Counted from the first letter of the stretch, positions 49,875 to 62,700 are shown. The stretch is DNA of 64,000 nucleotides from Epiperipatus broadwayi (GCA_028023455.1 JAQFVV010012477.1:1797501-1861500), one strand, 5' to 3'. Program-made: numbers and translations. The notes: generated from the letters alone by a model not told the origin.

Positions 49875-50980
49875 AAGTAATTATTCAGGCTAAATTATGA
49901 TAGTCCTTCATTAGTTAAAGTCCATTTAAAATAAATATAAAGTATCTATAGACTTATTTAAAAGTATCTTTACCTAGGTTTTCATTTGTGTTAATTTCCC
50001 AACTGGTTGCTTTTAGATTGTCATCAATGGTTCCAGGGCTTGCCTTCATTTCTTTAGCATAACAATGGGATAAAGAGAGCATATTTGGCAGCATCTTCTT
50101 TAGGGCTTAGGATTTGTTCTTGGCATTAGCCCCAGGTGAGTATAGGTGATATTTCTAAAACTAGGGCATGAAGTGGTCGAACACTCCTAGCAATGTATGT
50201 TGCTAGTTCCACAGCTTTTGCATTGATGTTGACCACAGAAGTAATTAGCTGGATTACTACTGCATTTACAGATTCCTAATATTAGATTCTCTGGCTGTTT
50301 GGAGTCTTAATAAAAAACTCTGTGGCAGCATTCTACATTCAATCCAAACTGAATAATAATAATCCAAACTGAATCAGTAATGGGTAAAGACCAGACTAGT
50401 TCAATCACAAAATGAAGGCTGGTACTATTCAATCACAAAATGCAGATCAGACTTATTTATAGATTGCAGACAATACTGTATATGACAAACCCAACTGAAG
50501 AACAATAGCCAAGTCATTCATTTATATCTTAACTATCTCATTGTTTTATTATACTGATAAACTTTAATATTAATTTATATCTTCTTCTTTATTAATAATT
50601 ATAAATAAGTGTTTTTTGTTAAATATATTTTTTAATTAAGATGGTAACTTCAAGTCTGTTTTTAATTCAATTTTACACTTCTTTTTATCGAATTTTGTTC
50701 TCAGATTAATCTGTTATGTCATCATTTTTTATTAATGGGATAATTTATAAAGTTTTTAATAAATTCATTTATTAATCATAATTCTTATCAGCCAGACATC
50801 TTTTAACTAATTACATTTTTGAAAGTTTTCCTTTCACAAACTGTTATTCTTATTTTAAACCCATCCTTATTTTTAGACATTTTATTATTTATAAAAAAGA
50901 GAGAATTTTAAACATTTCCCTACCCCATTTGTTAATAGAAGCTTTATTCTGTTTTAAAAGAAAACAGTAGTTGTTTTTAC
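49875..50980. other. Spacer with a possible decayed minus-strand coding segment
   Basis: At about 50340-50090 the minus strand is less AT-rich and one frame reads about 45 codons of protein-like text ('VNINAKAVELATYIARSVRP'). It may be a transposon relic; I recognise no family. 'caatcacaaaatg' and 'aatccaaactgaat' each occur twice at 50340-50450, showing small tandem duplications. The rest is AT-rich. Confidence 0.25.
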
Positions 50981-52255
50981 CATGTCATGCAGCCACTAGG
51001 CAATGCTGCAGTACCAACAACAACCCACAAGAAGCATGCAAGCAATAAACTTCTACTCCAAAATGGCTGAAATCATTAATGTAAAAAAAAATAAAAAATA
51101 CGAAATTACTGAAATCATCGATGGCCAAAAAAAAAAAAAAAAAAGAAAAACACTGAAATCATTGATGGACAAAAAAAAAAAAGAAAAATGCTAAAAGCAT
51201 TGATGGACAAAAAAAAAAAACACTGAAATCATCGATGGGGAAAAAAATCGCTGAAATCAAAATGCTATCTAACTAACAGATGTAATAATAATTCACAAAA
51301 TCTTAAATACAGACTAATACATAGTAATTAAATATAGATCTACCCTCTCCCCTCCCGCACGGAGCATTAAAACAAAAAATTGCAGTAATACAGTACATTT
51401 TTTTTAAAGAAATTACTCTGACTTTCAACACTATAATGACTGAAGAGTATAATAATTAACAGATTAATATTAATGAAGTAATTAAATATAGATAATAAAA
51501 GAATCTATAAAATAAAAAAAATAAAAAAACCAAGAAAACGGTATGAAATTCAAATTACAAAAACAGAAATTGGTGGAAATATGTAAATGCAGCACACACA
51601 CCAGAATAAAAAAATTTTTGCTGAAATAAACAAAGTGAAATCTTCTAAAATACAAATTTTTTTAAAAAAACAAGAAAATGCTATAATTTTCAAATTACGA
51701 CAAAAACAGAAACACTTTAATGGTAACTGTCAACCAAGTGACATTAATGGCAGATGGGTGGGAATTATAAAAACAGAATTTTATCAATATTTAGCTTTCA
51801 ACATTTGCAAATATGCATCTGCGATCAGATTTCAAAGCAGTGACCCCTCCCCTGCCTGAGGTTCTACTTATCAAATTAATTATTCTCTTCTATGAAATTA
51901 TGGCATATCATTTAAATTCATCAATGTTTAAAAAATAAAAAGCAGTAAGAACATTACACAAAAAATATATTTACTAATTTCTTTCCAGGCATTTGTAGTA
52001 GGCACTTAAATGTTTGCAGCAAAAATACGATGAAGATGGCAGAAAGTAACATCAGACTACAATCAGCAAACAATTATAGTTCCACAAAAAATAGGTAAAA
52101 TGAAAGGTTCAACTTTTTAGGCTTTGAGTGCAAAATTATTCAGAGAAACATTTAAATTTTGAAGGTTATTGGAGCAAAATTATTTAGAGAAGCTTTCTTC
52201 AAACAGATTGTAGCAGAGTTGAATAATCACTGCAGAGAACAGATTTTAACACACT
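50981..52255 (+). repeat. Left terminal inverted repeat of the Merlin element
   Basis: It is inverted at 54160-55436. From the outside in it has a GC-richer tip, 4-5 copies of a short unit (51060-51265), an A-rich middle, and an ORF-like stretch at 51587-51859 whose translation 'CQPSDINGRWVGIIKTEF' is nearly kept in the other arm. Part of the arm (about 52030-52140) is repeated in direct orientation at 52305-52415. Confidence 0.85.
51060..51265 (+). repeat. Subterminal iterated motif, left arm
   Basis: Four to five units of the type 'ctgaaatcatcgatgga' followed by a poly(A) stretch, spaced 30-45 bp. The self-complementary core ATCGAT is kept in most. It is mirrored at 55145-55345. Subterminal repeats of this kind are transposase-binding sites in some other DNA transposons; that role here is inference. 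The ORF at 51003-51194 is only a translation of these units. Confidence 0.8.
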
Positions 52256-52482
52256 TGAATAATAACAGCAGATTAAATGATGGTGGTTATTTGATGGTTT
52301 AATAAATATGACAAAGATGGCAGAAATTCACAGCAGATTACAAACAGTAAACAATTATAGTTCTGCAAAAAATAGGCAAAAAAGGTTGAAATTTTTAGGC
52401 TTTGGGTGCAAAATTATTTAGAAAACAACAACAGATAGCAATTTAGAAATGTTAAAATTTACACTGGTGGTATAGCAATGGC

Positions 52483-53281
52483 TTACAATATCACATCGAA
52501 TATATCTTTATCATGGTGCAGTCGATGCCACATGAATTCAGCTAAGTATGACATCAGGTGACATCATGTGGGCTTCCTCTCTCTTTTATTGTGCCATTTC
52601 AATAGCTCCAAAAGTCTTTCTATGTTTTGCATATGTGCCCAGTAGAAGGAGCAATAAAATTATAAATGAGATTTACTTTGAAATGGTGGGAACATGCAGC
52701 ATTCAATTCATCACTCTTGTAGGACTTCCAGCAGTCAGAATAGATGGAGGATTCTGGTGCTATATGTTCTTTAATGGCATCTAAAAGAACAGATGCTGAT
52801 CATCCTGGAATAATGCCAATGAAACACACTTTTGTTTCTCTACATAAACCACCAAATAATCACTGTTGTGGAAGAATTCTTCCCTGCTGGTTTTTATGTT
52901 TAGTGAATTGAGTTTCATCTACCATTACAATTTTTCCTGAGTCTCCAATTTTGCAGAATGAGTGAGGTAACAGACTTTCTTTACAGACTTCTCTCAAATA
53001 TTGCTTCCATGCTATGACACTCTTCTTGTTCAAATCCAAATCATTTTTTCTCCATTGTATGGTCAATTGGTTTTTACTTCAATAATAAATTATTCAGATG
53101 CTGTGATGAATAACAATTAACAGCCTTCAAACCAGGTTCCTTTCTGAAGTGCTATGTGCCTTTGACATGCACGAATGTTGCACCTCCATTGTGCCCTTCA
53201 ACTCACATAAAGTTTCATTTCATAGCCACTGACACACACTTTTTGAGTGGGCAAAACACTTTTACTTTGAAGGAACTCCAT
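52483..53281 (-). pseudogene. Merlin transposase, inactivated
   Basis: Read on the minus strand from an ATG at 53281. The N-terminal part shows 'RAQWRCNIRACQRH' and 'LQKGTWFEG', the zinc-ribbon-like region and K-G-T-W-F-E motif of Merlin proteins. After a frameshift comes the longest open piece (53066-52860) with 'KIGDSGKIVMVDETQFTKHK', which holds the first catalytic Asp. The reading continues through a stop into 'LFGGLCRETKVCF' and 'IYSDCWKSY' (second Asp). The third acidic residue, expected before a Trp near 52600, appears as Lys in '*KDFW'. After another shift the tail 'MSYLAEFMWHRLHHDKDIF' is the conserved C-terminus. At least two frameshifts, several stops and the lost third residue make it dead. 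Length (~265 codons) is normal for the family. Confidence 0.85.
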
Positions 53282-53756
53282 TGCCCCATGTTCTGTCTTT
53301 GGGATATTCTAAATTTTTATCATTTTGAATATAGAAAGATGACTGAAAAGATGGATACTACTGATATTTCAGCATGAGATTTTGAAATGTTGCCTAAAAG
53401 TTTGTGCTTGTTTAATGTTATATTCATCTGCGTAAGAAACCCATATTAGCCCTGTTAAAAATATAAATAATCCCAACAACTTCTATTTCTAGCAGTACAA
53501 AATAATTAATACATCATAATAAAACTAAGCAGGTATTTCAAAAGACTAGTTCAGTTACATTTTGATTAAATTTGTCAGCTTTGGAAATTATATTTTTCAT
53601 GTGAAAAGTCTATTATGTCACATTTCATTTTGAAAGTACAAACTGTGATGTGTAATATGTTAAGGTGTGATTATATTTCTCTTTTAAAATCTTTAATTGG
53701 TATATAAAGGGTAATTGCATGTATGTGGACATATTTTATATTAGTGTATATGGTTA

Positions 53757-54160
53757 TAATTATATGCATATGTTTAAAGCACACATATTAAAATAAATTT
53801 AAAATGTAGAATTAAAATATATTGTATGGACATTGTTGTATATATGGAACCACCTACATATTTAGACCAAGGAAGCTGTAATGCAATAAATTTAAATTAT
53901 CTTAAGTTAAATAATTCATTTATGTGCATTGGCATATAAATTTCTATTTCTGGAGGGTTTTCTCACACATATATAGTAAAATGTTAAAATCTGATTTAAA
54001 AAAAAGTTGAAATTCTTACAAAGACCTTGGTCAGCAATTAAACATAAGCTTAAAATCTGCTTTGTAAACATGTTACTTTTTTTTTAATTGGAAACTTATT
54101 TTAATTCTACATTTTACATTTATTTTAATATGTGTGCTTTAAACATACACATATAATTTA
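53757..54160. mobile_element. Nested MITE inside the Merlin interior
   Basis: The left end (53758-53816: 'tatgtttaaagcacacatat', 'aaaatgtagaattaaaata') is inverted at 54100-54159. The ~400-bp unit lies between the transposase relic and the inner edge of the right arm. Arms are close to each other in sequence. No ORF. It may be an insertion into the Merlin element, or part of it. Confidence 0.7.
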
Positions 54161-55436
54161 AAATCTGTTCTCTGTAGTGATTATTCAACTCTGCTGCAAT
54201 CTGTTTGAAGAAAGGCTTCTCTAAATAATTTTGCTTCAATAAGCTTCAAAATTTGAATGTTTCTCTGAATAATTTTGCACCCAAAGCCTAAAAATTTGAA
54301 TCATTTTTTTGCCTATTTTTTGTGGAAATATAATTGTTTGCTGATTGTAATCTGCTGTTAATTTCTGCCATCTTTGTCATATTTTTGTTGCAAACATCCA
54401 AGTGCGTACTACAAATGCCTGGAAAGAAATTGGCAAATATATTTTTTATGTAATGTTCTTACTGCTTTTTATTTTTTAAATATTGATGAATTTAAATGAT
54501 ATGCCATAATTTCAAAGCAGAGAATAATTAATTTGATAAAAAAAACCTTGGGGGGAGGAGGGCTGATTTGGAATCTGATAGCAGATGCATATATGCAAAT
54601 GTTGAAAGCTAAATATTGATGAAATTCTGTTTTTATAATTCCCACCCATCTGCCATTAATGTCACTTGGTTGATAGTTACCATTAAAGTTCTGTTTTTGC
54701 TGTAATTCCAATTTTATAGCATTTTCTTTTTTTTTTTAATTTGTATTTTAGAAGATTTCACTTTGTCCATTCCAGCAAAGAATTCTGCATTCTGGGAAGA
54801 GGGGTGTGCTGCATTTGACATATTACCACCGATTTCTGTTTTTGTAATTCAAATTTCATACTGTTTTCTTGGTTTTTTGTTTTTGTATTTTATAGCTACT
54901 TTTATTATCTATATTTAATTACTTCATTAGTATTAATCTGTTTATTATTATATTCTTCAGTCATTATAGTGTTGAAAGTCAGAGTAATTTCTTTAAAAAA
55001 TGTACTGTATTACCACCATTTTTTGTTTTAATACTCTGTGCAGTAGGGGGAGGGTAAATCTATATTTAATTACTTAGTATGTATTAGTCTGTATTTAAGG
55101 TAGTGAATTATTATTATATTTGTTAGTTAGATAGTGTTTGATTTCAGCGGGTTTTTTTTTGTTTTTTTTCCCCATCGATGATTTCAGCATTTTTTTTTTT
55201 TTATTTTTTTTTGTCCATCGATGATTTCAGTGTTTTTCTTTCTTTTTTTTTTTGTTCATCGATGATCTCAACATTTTTCTTTTTTTTTTTTTGTCCATCA
55301 ATTATTTCAGTGATTTCGTATTTTTTAATTTTTTTACATCAATGATTTCAGTCATTTTGGGGTAGAAGTTAACGCTTGCGTGCTTCTTGTGGATTGTTGA
55401 TGGTACCACAGCATCGCCTAGCAGCTGCATGACATG
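54160..55436 (-). repeat. Right terminal inverted repeat of the Merlin element
   Basis: Inverted copy of the left arm. The minus ORF 54469-54711 carries the counterpart of the left-arm ORF ('YQPSDINGRWVGIIKTEF'). Confidence 0.85.
55145..55345 (-). repeat. Subterminal iterated motif, right arm
   Basis: Five units of 'catcgatgatttcag' type separated by poly(T), the mirror image of 51060-51265. The poly(T) lengths differ from the poly(A) lengths on the left. Confidence 0.8.
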
Positions 55437-55439
55437 ATG

Positions 55440-56288
55440 GGAATGATTACCAAAAACACAATGCAATCCTTCTTTTATTTTTAAAACTACATTTTAAATC
55501 CATTCCTTAATTAATTATAACTTTTTGACTATTCTCATTTATTTGATTTTTTTTCTTTTTTTAATAATTCTGACCATATATATTTAAATATTAACTATGT
55601 GACACTTGAATATATATTTGTTTCATAACACATATATCTCTTGCTAGAGTTACAATATATATAATGTGGCCCTTCAATAGGCAGTATGACCCTAAGCAGA
55701 TGTGCCAAGTCCCTACATTTGGCCATACTTGGACTCTGATTAGGTACTATTTATGAGACTTATCATTTTCCCAACTAAATTTCTTCAACTATCTTAACTG
55801 AGTTTAGGTAATATAGTTATTTATCTAGATTAATTTTAACATGATTAAACAGTCCTAAATAAGGTGTAATTGATTATAAAAAATATGAGACTCATCTTTC
55901 TATAAACAGATCACATCCCCTTAACATTAAACAAATACAAACACATTTATTCAATGGCATGAGAATACTCAGACACTCCTCCTTATTAAGTATCTACATA
56001 CTCTCATGACTAACAAAAATATCCAAATAAATATAATAATATATCTATAGCTATTAGAGTTCAATTACATTATTCAATAAATTAATCTATCATTTGATTG
56101 TATATAAAATTTTATTATTATTTCAGATAATTATGATTGGCAATAATCATAAGAATAATTGTATAATAAGGAGATCACAAGATAATCATTGATTTTTATT
56201 CATTCTTCATACTACCTATAGAATATCAAGAGGGATTTTATTGATTTCCATGGGTAGTGCACTAATTAGTAAAAGATTTATAACCTAA
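55440..56288. other. AT-rich DNA, nothing recognised
   Basis: A less AT-rich patch at about 55665-55760 has no partner in the window. No gene was recognised. Confidence 0.45.
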
Positions 56289-56290
56289 AT

Positions 56291-56611
56291 TAATAGTCTG
56301 AATTATTGAAGTATGATTGTGTATAATGTATTAAATGATGAATTACTTAGTGAAAATATCAATGTGAATTACAGATTAGATAACAATATTATTTTAATAG
56401 CAAATATTAAGGAGCATAAATACAAATAATAGTAAAAGTTGATATCTAATACAAATAATAGTATATCAACTTATACTATTATTTGTATTTATGCTCCTTA
56501 ATATTTGCTATTAAAATAATATTGTTATTTAATCTGTAATTCGCATTGATATTTTCACTAAGTAATTCATCTACATTATAAACAATCATACTTCAATAAT
56601 TCAGACTATTA
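56291..56611. mobile_element. Palindromic element P4, ~145-bp arms
   Basis: The left arm begins 'taatagtctgaattattgaa' and the right arm ends with its complement. The arms meet at about 56440-56480 around 'gttgatatctaatacaaa'. The left arm has a small extra piece ('attaaatg'). No ORF and no clear target-site duplication. It could be a MITE or a foldback element like P1-P3. Confidence 0.8.
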
Positions 56612-56614
56612 TCC

Positions 56615-57880
56615 ATGACTTATGTGATCAAGGCAGTTTACAGTAAGTAAAATCTCCTTTAAGAAATGTGTGCTTAGTTGTTCTAACTGCTTTAGTTTAT
56701 TATTTCAATCTCGTACTGTATTTTCCGGGTTCATGTGATATAGTGAAGATGAGCCTCACAAAAGAAATGCAACACTCAATACTGAAATTAATTTTCAAAA
56801 AACAACTTTAATTTACAAAAGTATTAATAAACATTTTAATTAAAAAGTAATTTAAACAACAGGGTATTAAGGTTAAATACTCACATAATATAATAATGTT
56901 ATAAACAATAAATCGTAATTTATATTTCTGATATTTACAATAAAACTAAGCAAAATAGATACTTTCAGAAGATCCGGGGCTGACGTGATATTTCCCATTT
57001 GAATACAAATAAATTTTCTATATCACCCAGGTCAAATATTTACCTTACATACAGATTTCTTATCTCTTCTCTTTTGATTTATCATGAATCCCTTATATTT
57101 TCCGTTTCAAATCATCAAGATAAAATAAAAATCACCAATCCATATATTGTTGTTTTCTAAAAATCTTTTATTACAACATGGTGAGATTCACCATTGCTTA
57201 GCCTACAGGCCTCATGATATTTATCTCTTGATCTTGATTTATCTATTTTCTTCCTGCAATATTATTATTAACTATTAAAATTATAACTCAGTTCAATTTG
57301 CAAAATTACAAACCAAGGAGAATGTTATGGATTTACTATCAAATTTGAATCCCTATTTTTTCTTAGAATCTACAACGTAAATAGACTGCCCTTTGATATA
57401 TCATAAATCAGATAATGCTCTAACTACTCACTTAATTATCACCTTTCTATTACTGACTTATGCATATTAATATATTTCCTAAAATTATCTGATTATGCAA
57501 ATTACTACTTAAAAATACTTATATTGCCTATCACTATATTAAATTGTGGTTTGCAATAAAAGAAAAATAGAGATCAATTAATTTTTAAAATATCATCCTT
57601 TGGTTTTTTTTTTCCAATTTGGTATATTTGAACACACACCCATCCCCTCTTCATTACATATATAACATCAACTACTTTATTATATTTCCATTACTGATAT
57701 ATGACATTAATTATATTTATGTATTTAAATCTACAAGACTATTTAATAAACATGAAATTTTAAAATAATTACTAATATAGATAATCGAATTAAGTCATTT
57801 ATTAACTCCATTATCTATTAAACTAATTCCTCTCTTATAGTAAGAACAACTATATTTAACACATACAATTAACATATGTA
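56615..57880. other. AT-rich DNA, nothing recognised
   Basis: No repeat partner or protein motif recognised. Confidence 0.5.
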
Positions 57881-57884
57881 TATA

Positions 57885-58083
57885 TTATAATTGAAATAAT
57901 AAATTTAACGGTTTACAAACTATTACAAACAATCATTAAATCCGCAGTAGTACTTTCGGTTAATTTTTTTTTAATTTAATGGCAGTTGAGGCAGGTTTAA
58001 GAAATTAACCGAAAGTACTTCTGCGGATTTAAGGATTGTTTGTAATAGTTTGTAAACCGTTAAATTTATTATTTCAATTATAA
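57885..58083. mobile_element. MITE with ~83-bp nearly perfect inverted ends
   Basis: 'ttataattgaaataataaat' at 57885 is exactly inverted at the right end. The arms extend through 'ccgttaaatttatt' and 'gtactttcggttaat' with about two mismatches, leaving a spacer of about 35 bases ('ggcagttgaggcaggttt'). The near identity makes this one of the younger insertions in the window. Non-coding. The target-site duplication could not be told apart from the TA-rich flank. Confidence 0.85.
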
Positions 58084-58089
58084 TTACAA

Positions 58090-59560
58090 TTTTATTTTTA
58101 ATTAACGGATATTTTATTTATTTTATATATATATACAAATATTACAAGGGGTTGTTTTTTCCCCCTTTGTTTTTCTAAAATATACATTCTAACAAAACAA
58201 AAGAGAAAAACTTTGACATTTTACCAGCATATTAATGGTTAACACAATGCAGGCTGATCATTTTCCAAATATGACTATAACTATAAAATTTATCAGACAT
58301 GGGATTACTTTCCAGGTATCAGCTGTTCATTCTTTTCTCTGATAACCGAAGAGAATCATCAACTTACCTTCTCTCCTCCGTTTAAAGGCTTCCTGCATAA
58401 ATAGTAATATAGTCCATTTGACTGCTTCCCATTTAATTCAGATCACTACTATCGTGATCAAGGAAAACATTTACAACTTTCTTTTTTCTTTTTAAGTGTC
58501 TAATAGTATCTTCTTGATATATTTCTCCCTTCTCAATCCATTATCTATCTGATATTTTTTGGTTAAATATTTTCCAGAGTGTTTTCTTTATAATAATCAT
58601 TTTATGTATTTATTTCATTTTTTAAATGAAAGATATTCCATCTATGTTGAGAGATGGCTATTGTTTTATACACATATAAACAGGATCTTCATTGGACAGA
58701 TATATATATAACATGCAGTGTAATTTCCTTTTAAACTCTATGATATTAAAATTAAAATTGTAATTTTACTCATTTCTTTACATAAGGTTTTATTCAAACT
58801 TGCTCTACCATTTATTGCTTTTTCCTTTTATATATATATATATATTATAATGGAATTTTCCATTTTCCATATATATCTTACACATATATAAAACCATTTG
58901 TAAGATTGCGTGTATGTATATAACGATACACGTATATGCGTATGTTTAAAAAAAATATTTATTCTTAAAAGTATTTCGAAAATTATTCCATTTATCATCC
59001 AGCATATTTATGAGCATCAATTTATGACCTCAAGCACTAATCCTATATTTCTATAAGAATTATGCTGGGAGAGAACTGGAATACCAATATGGAAATGTCC
59101 TGGGCTAGCTCTACTCAGGGCGAGTGATTGACAAATCAACGGAAATCTATGAGGAAGGAGGTTACCATACTTTAATATTTTAATATACTATTCTAAATTC
59201 TTTCTACTTTTATAAAAATTAGACCTAAATAAACAATACCAATAAATATACATTTCATTTTTAAATTTTGTACATTTTTATTTTACCATGATTAAATATT
59301 TTGTGCTCTTTATTTTATTAAGTAAAACGCATGCATACACACACAGCTTAGATATTTATAAAATCACATGAATAAAACATGTATCAGTTCATACTAGTAA
59401 GAAAAATCATTTCTTTTTCTTTGATTCTTTCTTTTTTAAAAAAAGTTTATGCATATGTTCATAATAATGAAGTTTGTAAAGAAAGTTTGTGAAAAATTAT
59501 AAGAAACAAATGCTATCTGGAACACTAATTACATATTGTTGAATGGGTACATACCTGCAT
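58090..59560. other. AT-rich DNA, nothing recognised
   Basis: A less AT-rich patch at about 59060-59165 has no partner in the window. Several (TA)n runs occur. Confidence 0.45.
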
Positions 59561-59599
59561 TTCTTTTCTTCCCCGGGGAAAATGATGGATTATTAGAAG

Positions 59600-59700
59600 T
59601 GAAAAATTTCATTCGTTTTGAGTCCCTTTTATAGCACTCATGTACTGGGGATTAAATTTGATTAATTATTCTGGCTATCCTATATTCTTGCTTGTTGATT
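59600..59700 (+). repeat. Possible decayed SINE-like repeat
   Basis: 'tcatgtactggggattaaat' followed by 'ttgattaattattctggc' resembles a block ('gtactggggtcgatttaatc' type) that I remember from abundant cephalopod repeats. It would be a diverged copy. The match is from memory, partial, and has no second copy here. Confidence 0.25.
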
Positions 59701-62700
59701 CCATTCCATTGTTTTCTTTATTTAGACTTCAGATCAATTAGTTTCTATCTTCGTCGGTTATTTTTCCTGCAACCACCTTCGGACCTTCATGGGGCAGGAT
59801 TGCACTGCCTGGGACGCTTACATTTTCTTAAGCCAGCTTGCCCACCATTTTACCCTCCATTTCTCTTCACAAATCTCTCTTGCAGCACTCTCTATAAAAA
59901 TCAGCAATAGAATGAATTCCTTTTAGCAAGTTCTTTCGCTCAAAAATCCGGATTCTTTTTGAACAAAAACTTTCCGCACCTCTGAATCTAATTTTGTTCT
60001 TCTTTTGTTTTTATTGAAATTCTTTTGAATCTAAACTTTAAGCTCACTAATCAAATTCCTTAGATATCGATCAAGTTATTTCTGATATTTTTTTTCATTT
60101 AACTTTTCCAAAATGAAATTGAAAAGTTTCCATCTTGAAAAATAAAGTATATTTCCATAACTGCATTTATACCTTTTATTATTATTATTCTATCTAGCAA
60201 ATATATACATGTGTTTCTTCAAAAAAACAAATGAGCACACATACCTCCCCCCCCCTTTCTTCTGTTTATTTTAACCTTTTTAGAATCCCTATTTAAAATT
60301 ATAAATCTATATACAACAAAGAAAATATAAATATGAAAAAGTAATACATTTAATTAATCGGGCTATATACCAACGCATACAGAAAATTTTACTTTTTGAA
60401 ACAGGGATCGAAGTCAGCCCTGTTTCAATATATATATAGCTTCTATATTTATTTATTTCTACAAGGCTATGATTATGGAGTAACAAAACTCTGAAAGTGC
60501 TAAGTGTAAATAAATTATTATATGGAATAGTTTCACTTTCAATGCATTAATGTATTATTAATTACTTTAGTTCAAGGTATTTATTTTTAAAAAAACATTC
60601 TTAGCTTTATCCAAAGTAAATTTAGATTTCTTTGCCTTAGTTGATAATTTAAGCATGTACATTTATCTGGATTACTCCCATGCATTACTCCCATGCAGGA
60701 ATGATCCAGATAGTTTATCTGTTAACTCCAGCCTAAATTCAGTCTTTATAATGTTTCCTTTCAGTGAGGACAATCCTTGAGCAGACATAAAACTTCTTTG
60801 GTCCTGCATTTTATTTATAGCTTTTTTTGTATAATAATTTCAAGAGATTCTAGAGAATTACCAATTGTCGAATTTTTGCCCGTAGTAGAGATCGATTAAA
60901 TTAGCTGGTCATTTTTGATTAAAACGTCATCTGATTCTTTAAATTATCCACAATTAAAGTTTATTATTTCTCCATGGTTAAAAATTGATAATATTTAAAT
61001 GAATTTTAATCCAACCTTTCAAGATAAATATCAAAAACTAAACTACTTTTTCCACCATCTGTCAAGACTTCAATCCAATTCTCACTCCAGTTTTAATAAA
61101 AGTTTGCCTGCTATTTTTTATTGGATAATTTTATTACCCCCTCCTCCCTTTCTGCTTTTAAACATTTATTTTAGCTATGAATGTTTGGTTTGTTTTTAAA
61201 ATGAAATTTTCATTTTTTGAAATATTTTAAAATAAAGATATTTTTTTTATCTTCTAGAAATTGGATTGAATACAGTTTACTTTCTTGGTTTAGATCAGTA
61301 TTTTTGAAAAATGAATATTATTTGTTTATTCTTAAACACCATTTAAAATTTAGCTAAAAACAACAATAATCGATTTTATTTATAAAATAACATGTGCACA
61401 GATAAATAATTATCTATCTATATAACGCATGTTTGTTTACAAGATAAAGTTTGAACTTCACTATATTCTTAAGTAATATCAACTGTTTACCCATTTGTAG
61501 CTATATAATGACTTTATAGATTGTTATCTATCTCTTATATATATTTTTGTTAATTATTTTACACATCATATTCTTTATAACTTTTAAATTAACTAAACCC
61601 AAGTTTAAACCCTCTTATAACTACAATGACAATTACTTTTCCCAGCTTAATAATTACCTCTTTTTGATTTAATAAAATTTAAAATTATACAACACAAAAT
61701 TTTATTCTCAATTTTATTTTAGGATAGGGGTACTAATAAAAAAGGGCACAATATATAACAACAAATGAATTCATACATAGACAAATGATTACACATATAT
61801 GTTTACTATTATACTAATGTTTTTTTTTTATGTTTTAAATTCATAGTTCACATTTATTGAGATTTGGCTTCATAATAGTATGAAAATTCTGTTACATGTT
61901 TTACATTGCACATATAAATAACTTAGTTTATAATTACATTATATTATAACAATTATTTTATAATACTACAAGAAAAATATCAGTTTATCATTTTCTAGGC
62001 AATAGACTTATAAAATAAGTTATTTTTAAAAAAACCTTTTCTCTGTTAAATATTATTCAATTTAAATATTATTGATTTATTTGTTGTAAAAAAATCCTGA
62101 AGTCAGCAGCATTTTTCAACACAATTTTTACTCAGAAAATTGACAAAATACTGTTAAAAATAGAAGTTAGAGAGTGAATTAATAGTATGAACAAATGGAT
62201 GATTCATTGGTATGGCCCATACTCAGAAAAGGTTAGAAAAATCCATTTTATGTATGAACTACTTTTATTTTATTTTTCTTAAAATATAACAAATCAAATT
62301 TAAAAATTGTATACATAATCAAATATTATGAATATGGTTGGTTAAAATTGTGTTTATTGGTGATAGAAATTATTTAAATATTTTGTTAGTCAGAAAAATA
62401 TATAGAAAAAAATTCACTTTCATAAACGCAGTGCTTAACATTATCATTTTTAAAGAATATATGTGAAATATATGTGTCTATTGAAAGAAGATACTCCATT
62501 TTTAATAAAGTGAGAAATGTACACAATTTTTCTTTAATTTAAAGTGGATATATTTAAAAATAAAATACATCACATTTTCATGCTTGGAACAAAATTTTAA
62601 ATCATCTATACAAAATCTTCATTAAAACAAGAATGATATAATTTTTAAAATGTTATGTTAACATACATATAAATTATCTGTGCAAGTTGTTTTTTTTTAA

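Larger units (their letters stand above)
50981..55436 (-). mobile_element. Merlin-superfamily DNA transposon with ~1.28-kb terminal inverted repeats
   Basis: The outer ends both read catgtcatgcag inward (50981 and, in complement, 55436). The inverted arms run to about 52255 and from about 54160. The interior holds a dead minus-strand transposase of the IS1016/IS1595-like DDE family that defines Merlin elements. Arms of this length are unusual: Merlin ends as I know them are much shorter. Arms differ at many sites, so the element is old. I could not confirm the 8-9 bp target-site duplication expected of Merlin. The sequence just outside the ends is partly similar ('gtttttac' versus 'gtttttgg'), so the true termini may lie slightly further out. 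Confidence 0.75.

Noticed and set aside
51003-51194. Lys-rich ORF resembling a nuclear-localised peptide
   Set aside because: It is only the translation of poly(A) and ATCGAT units in the Merlin arm.
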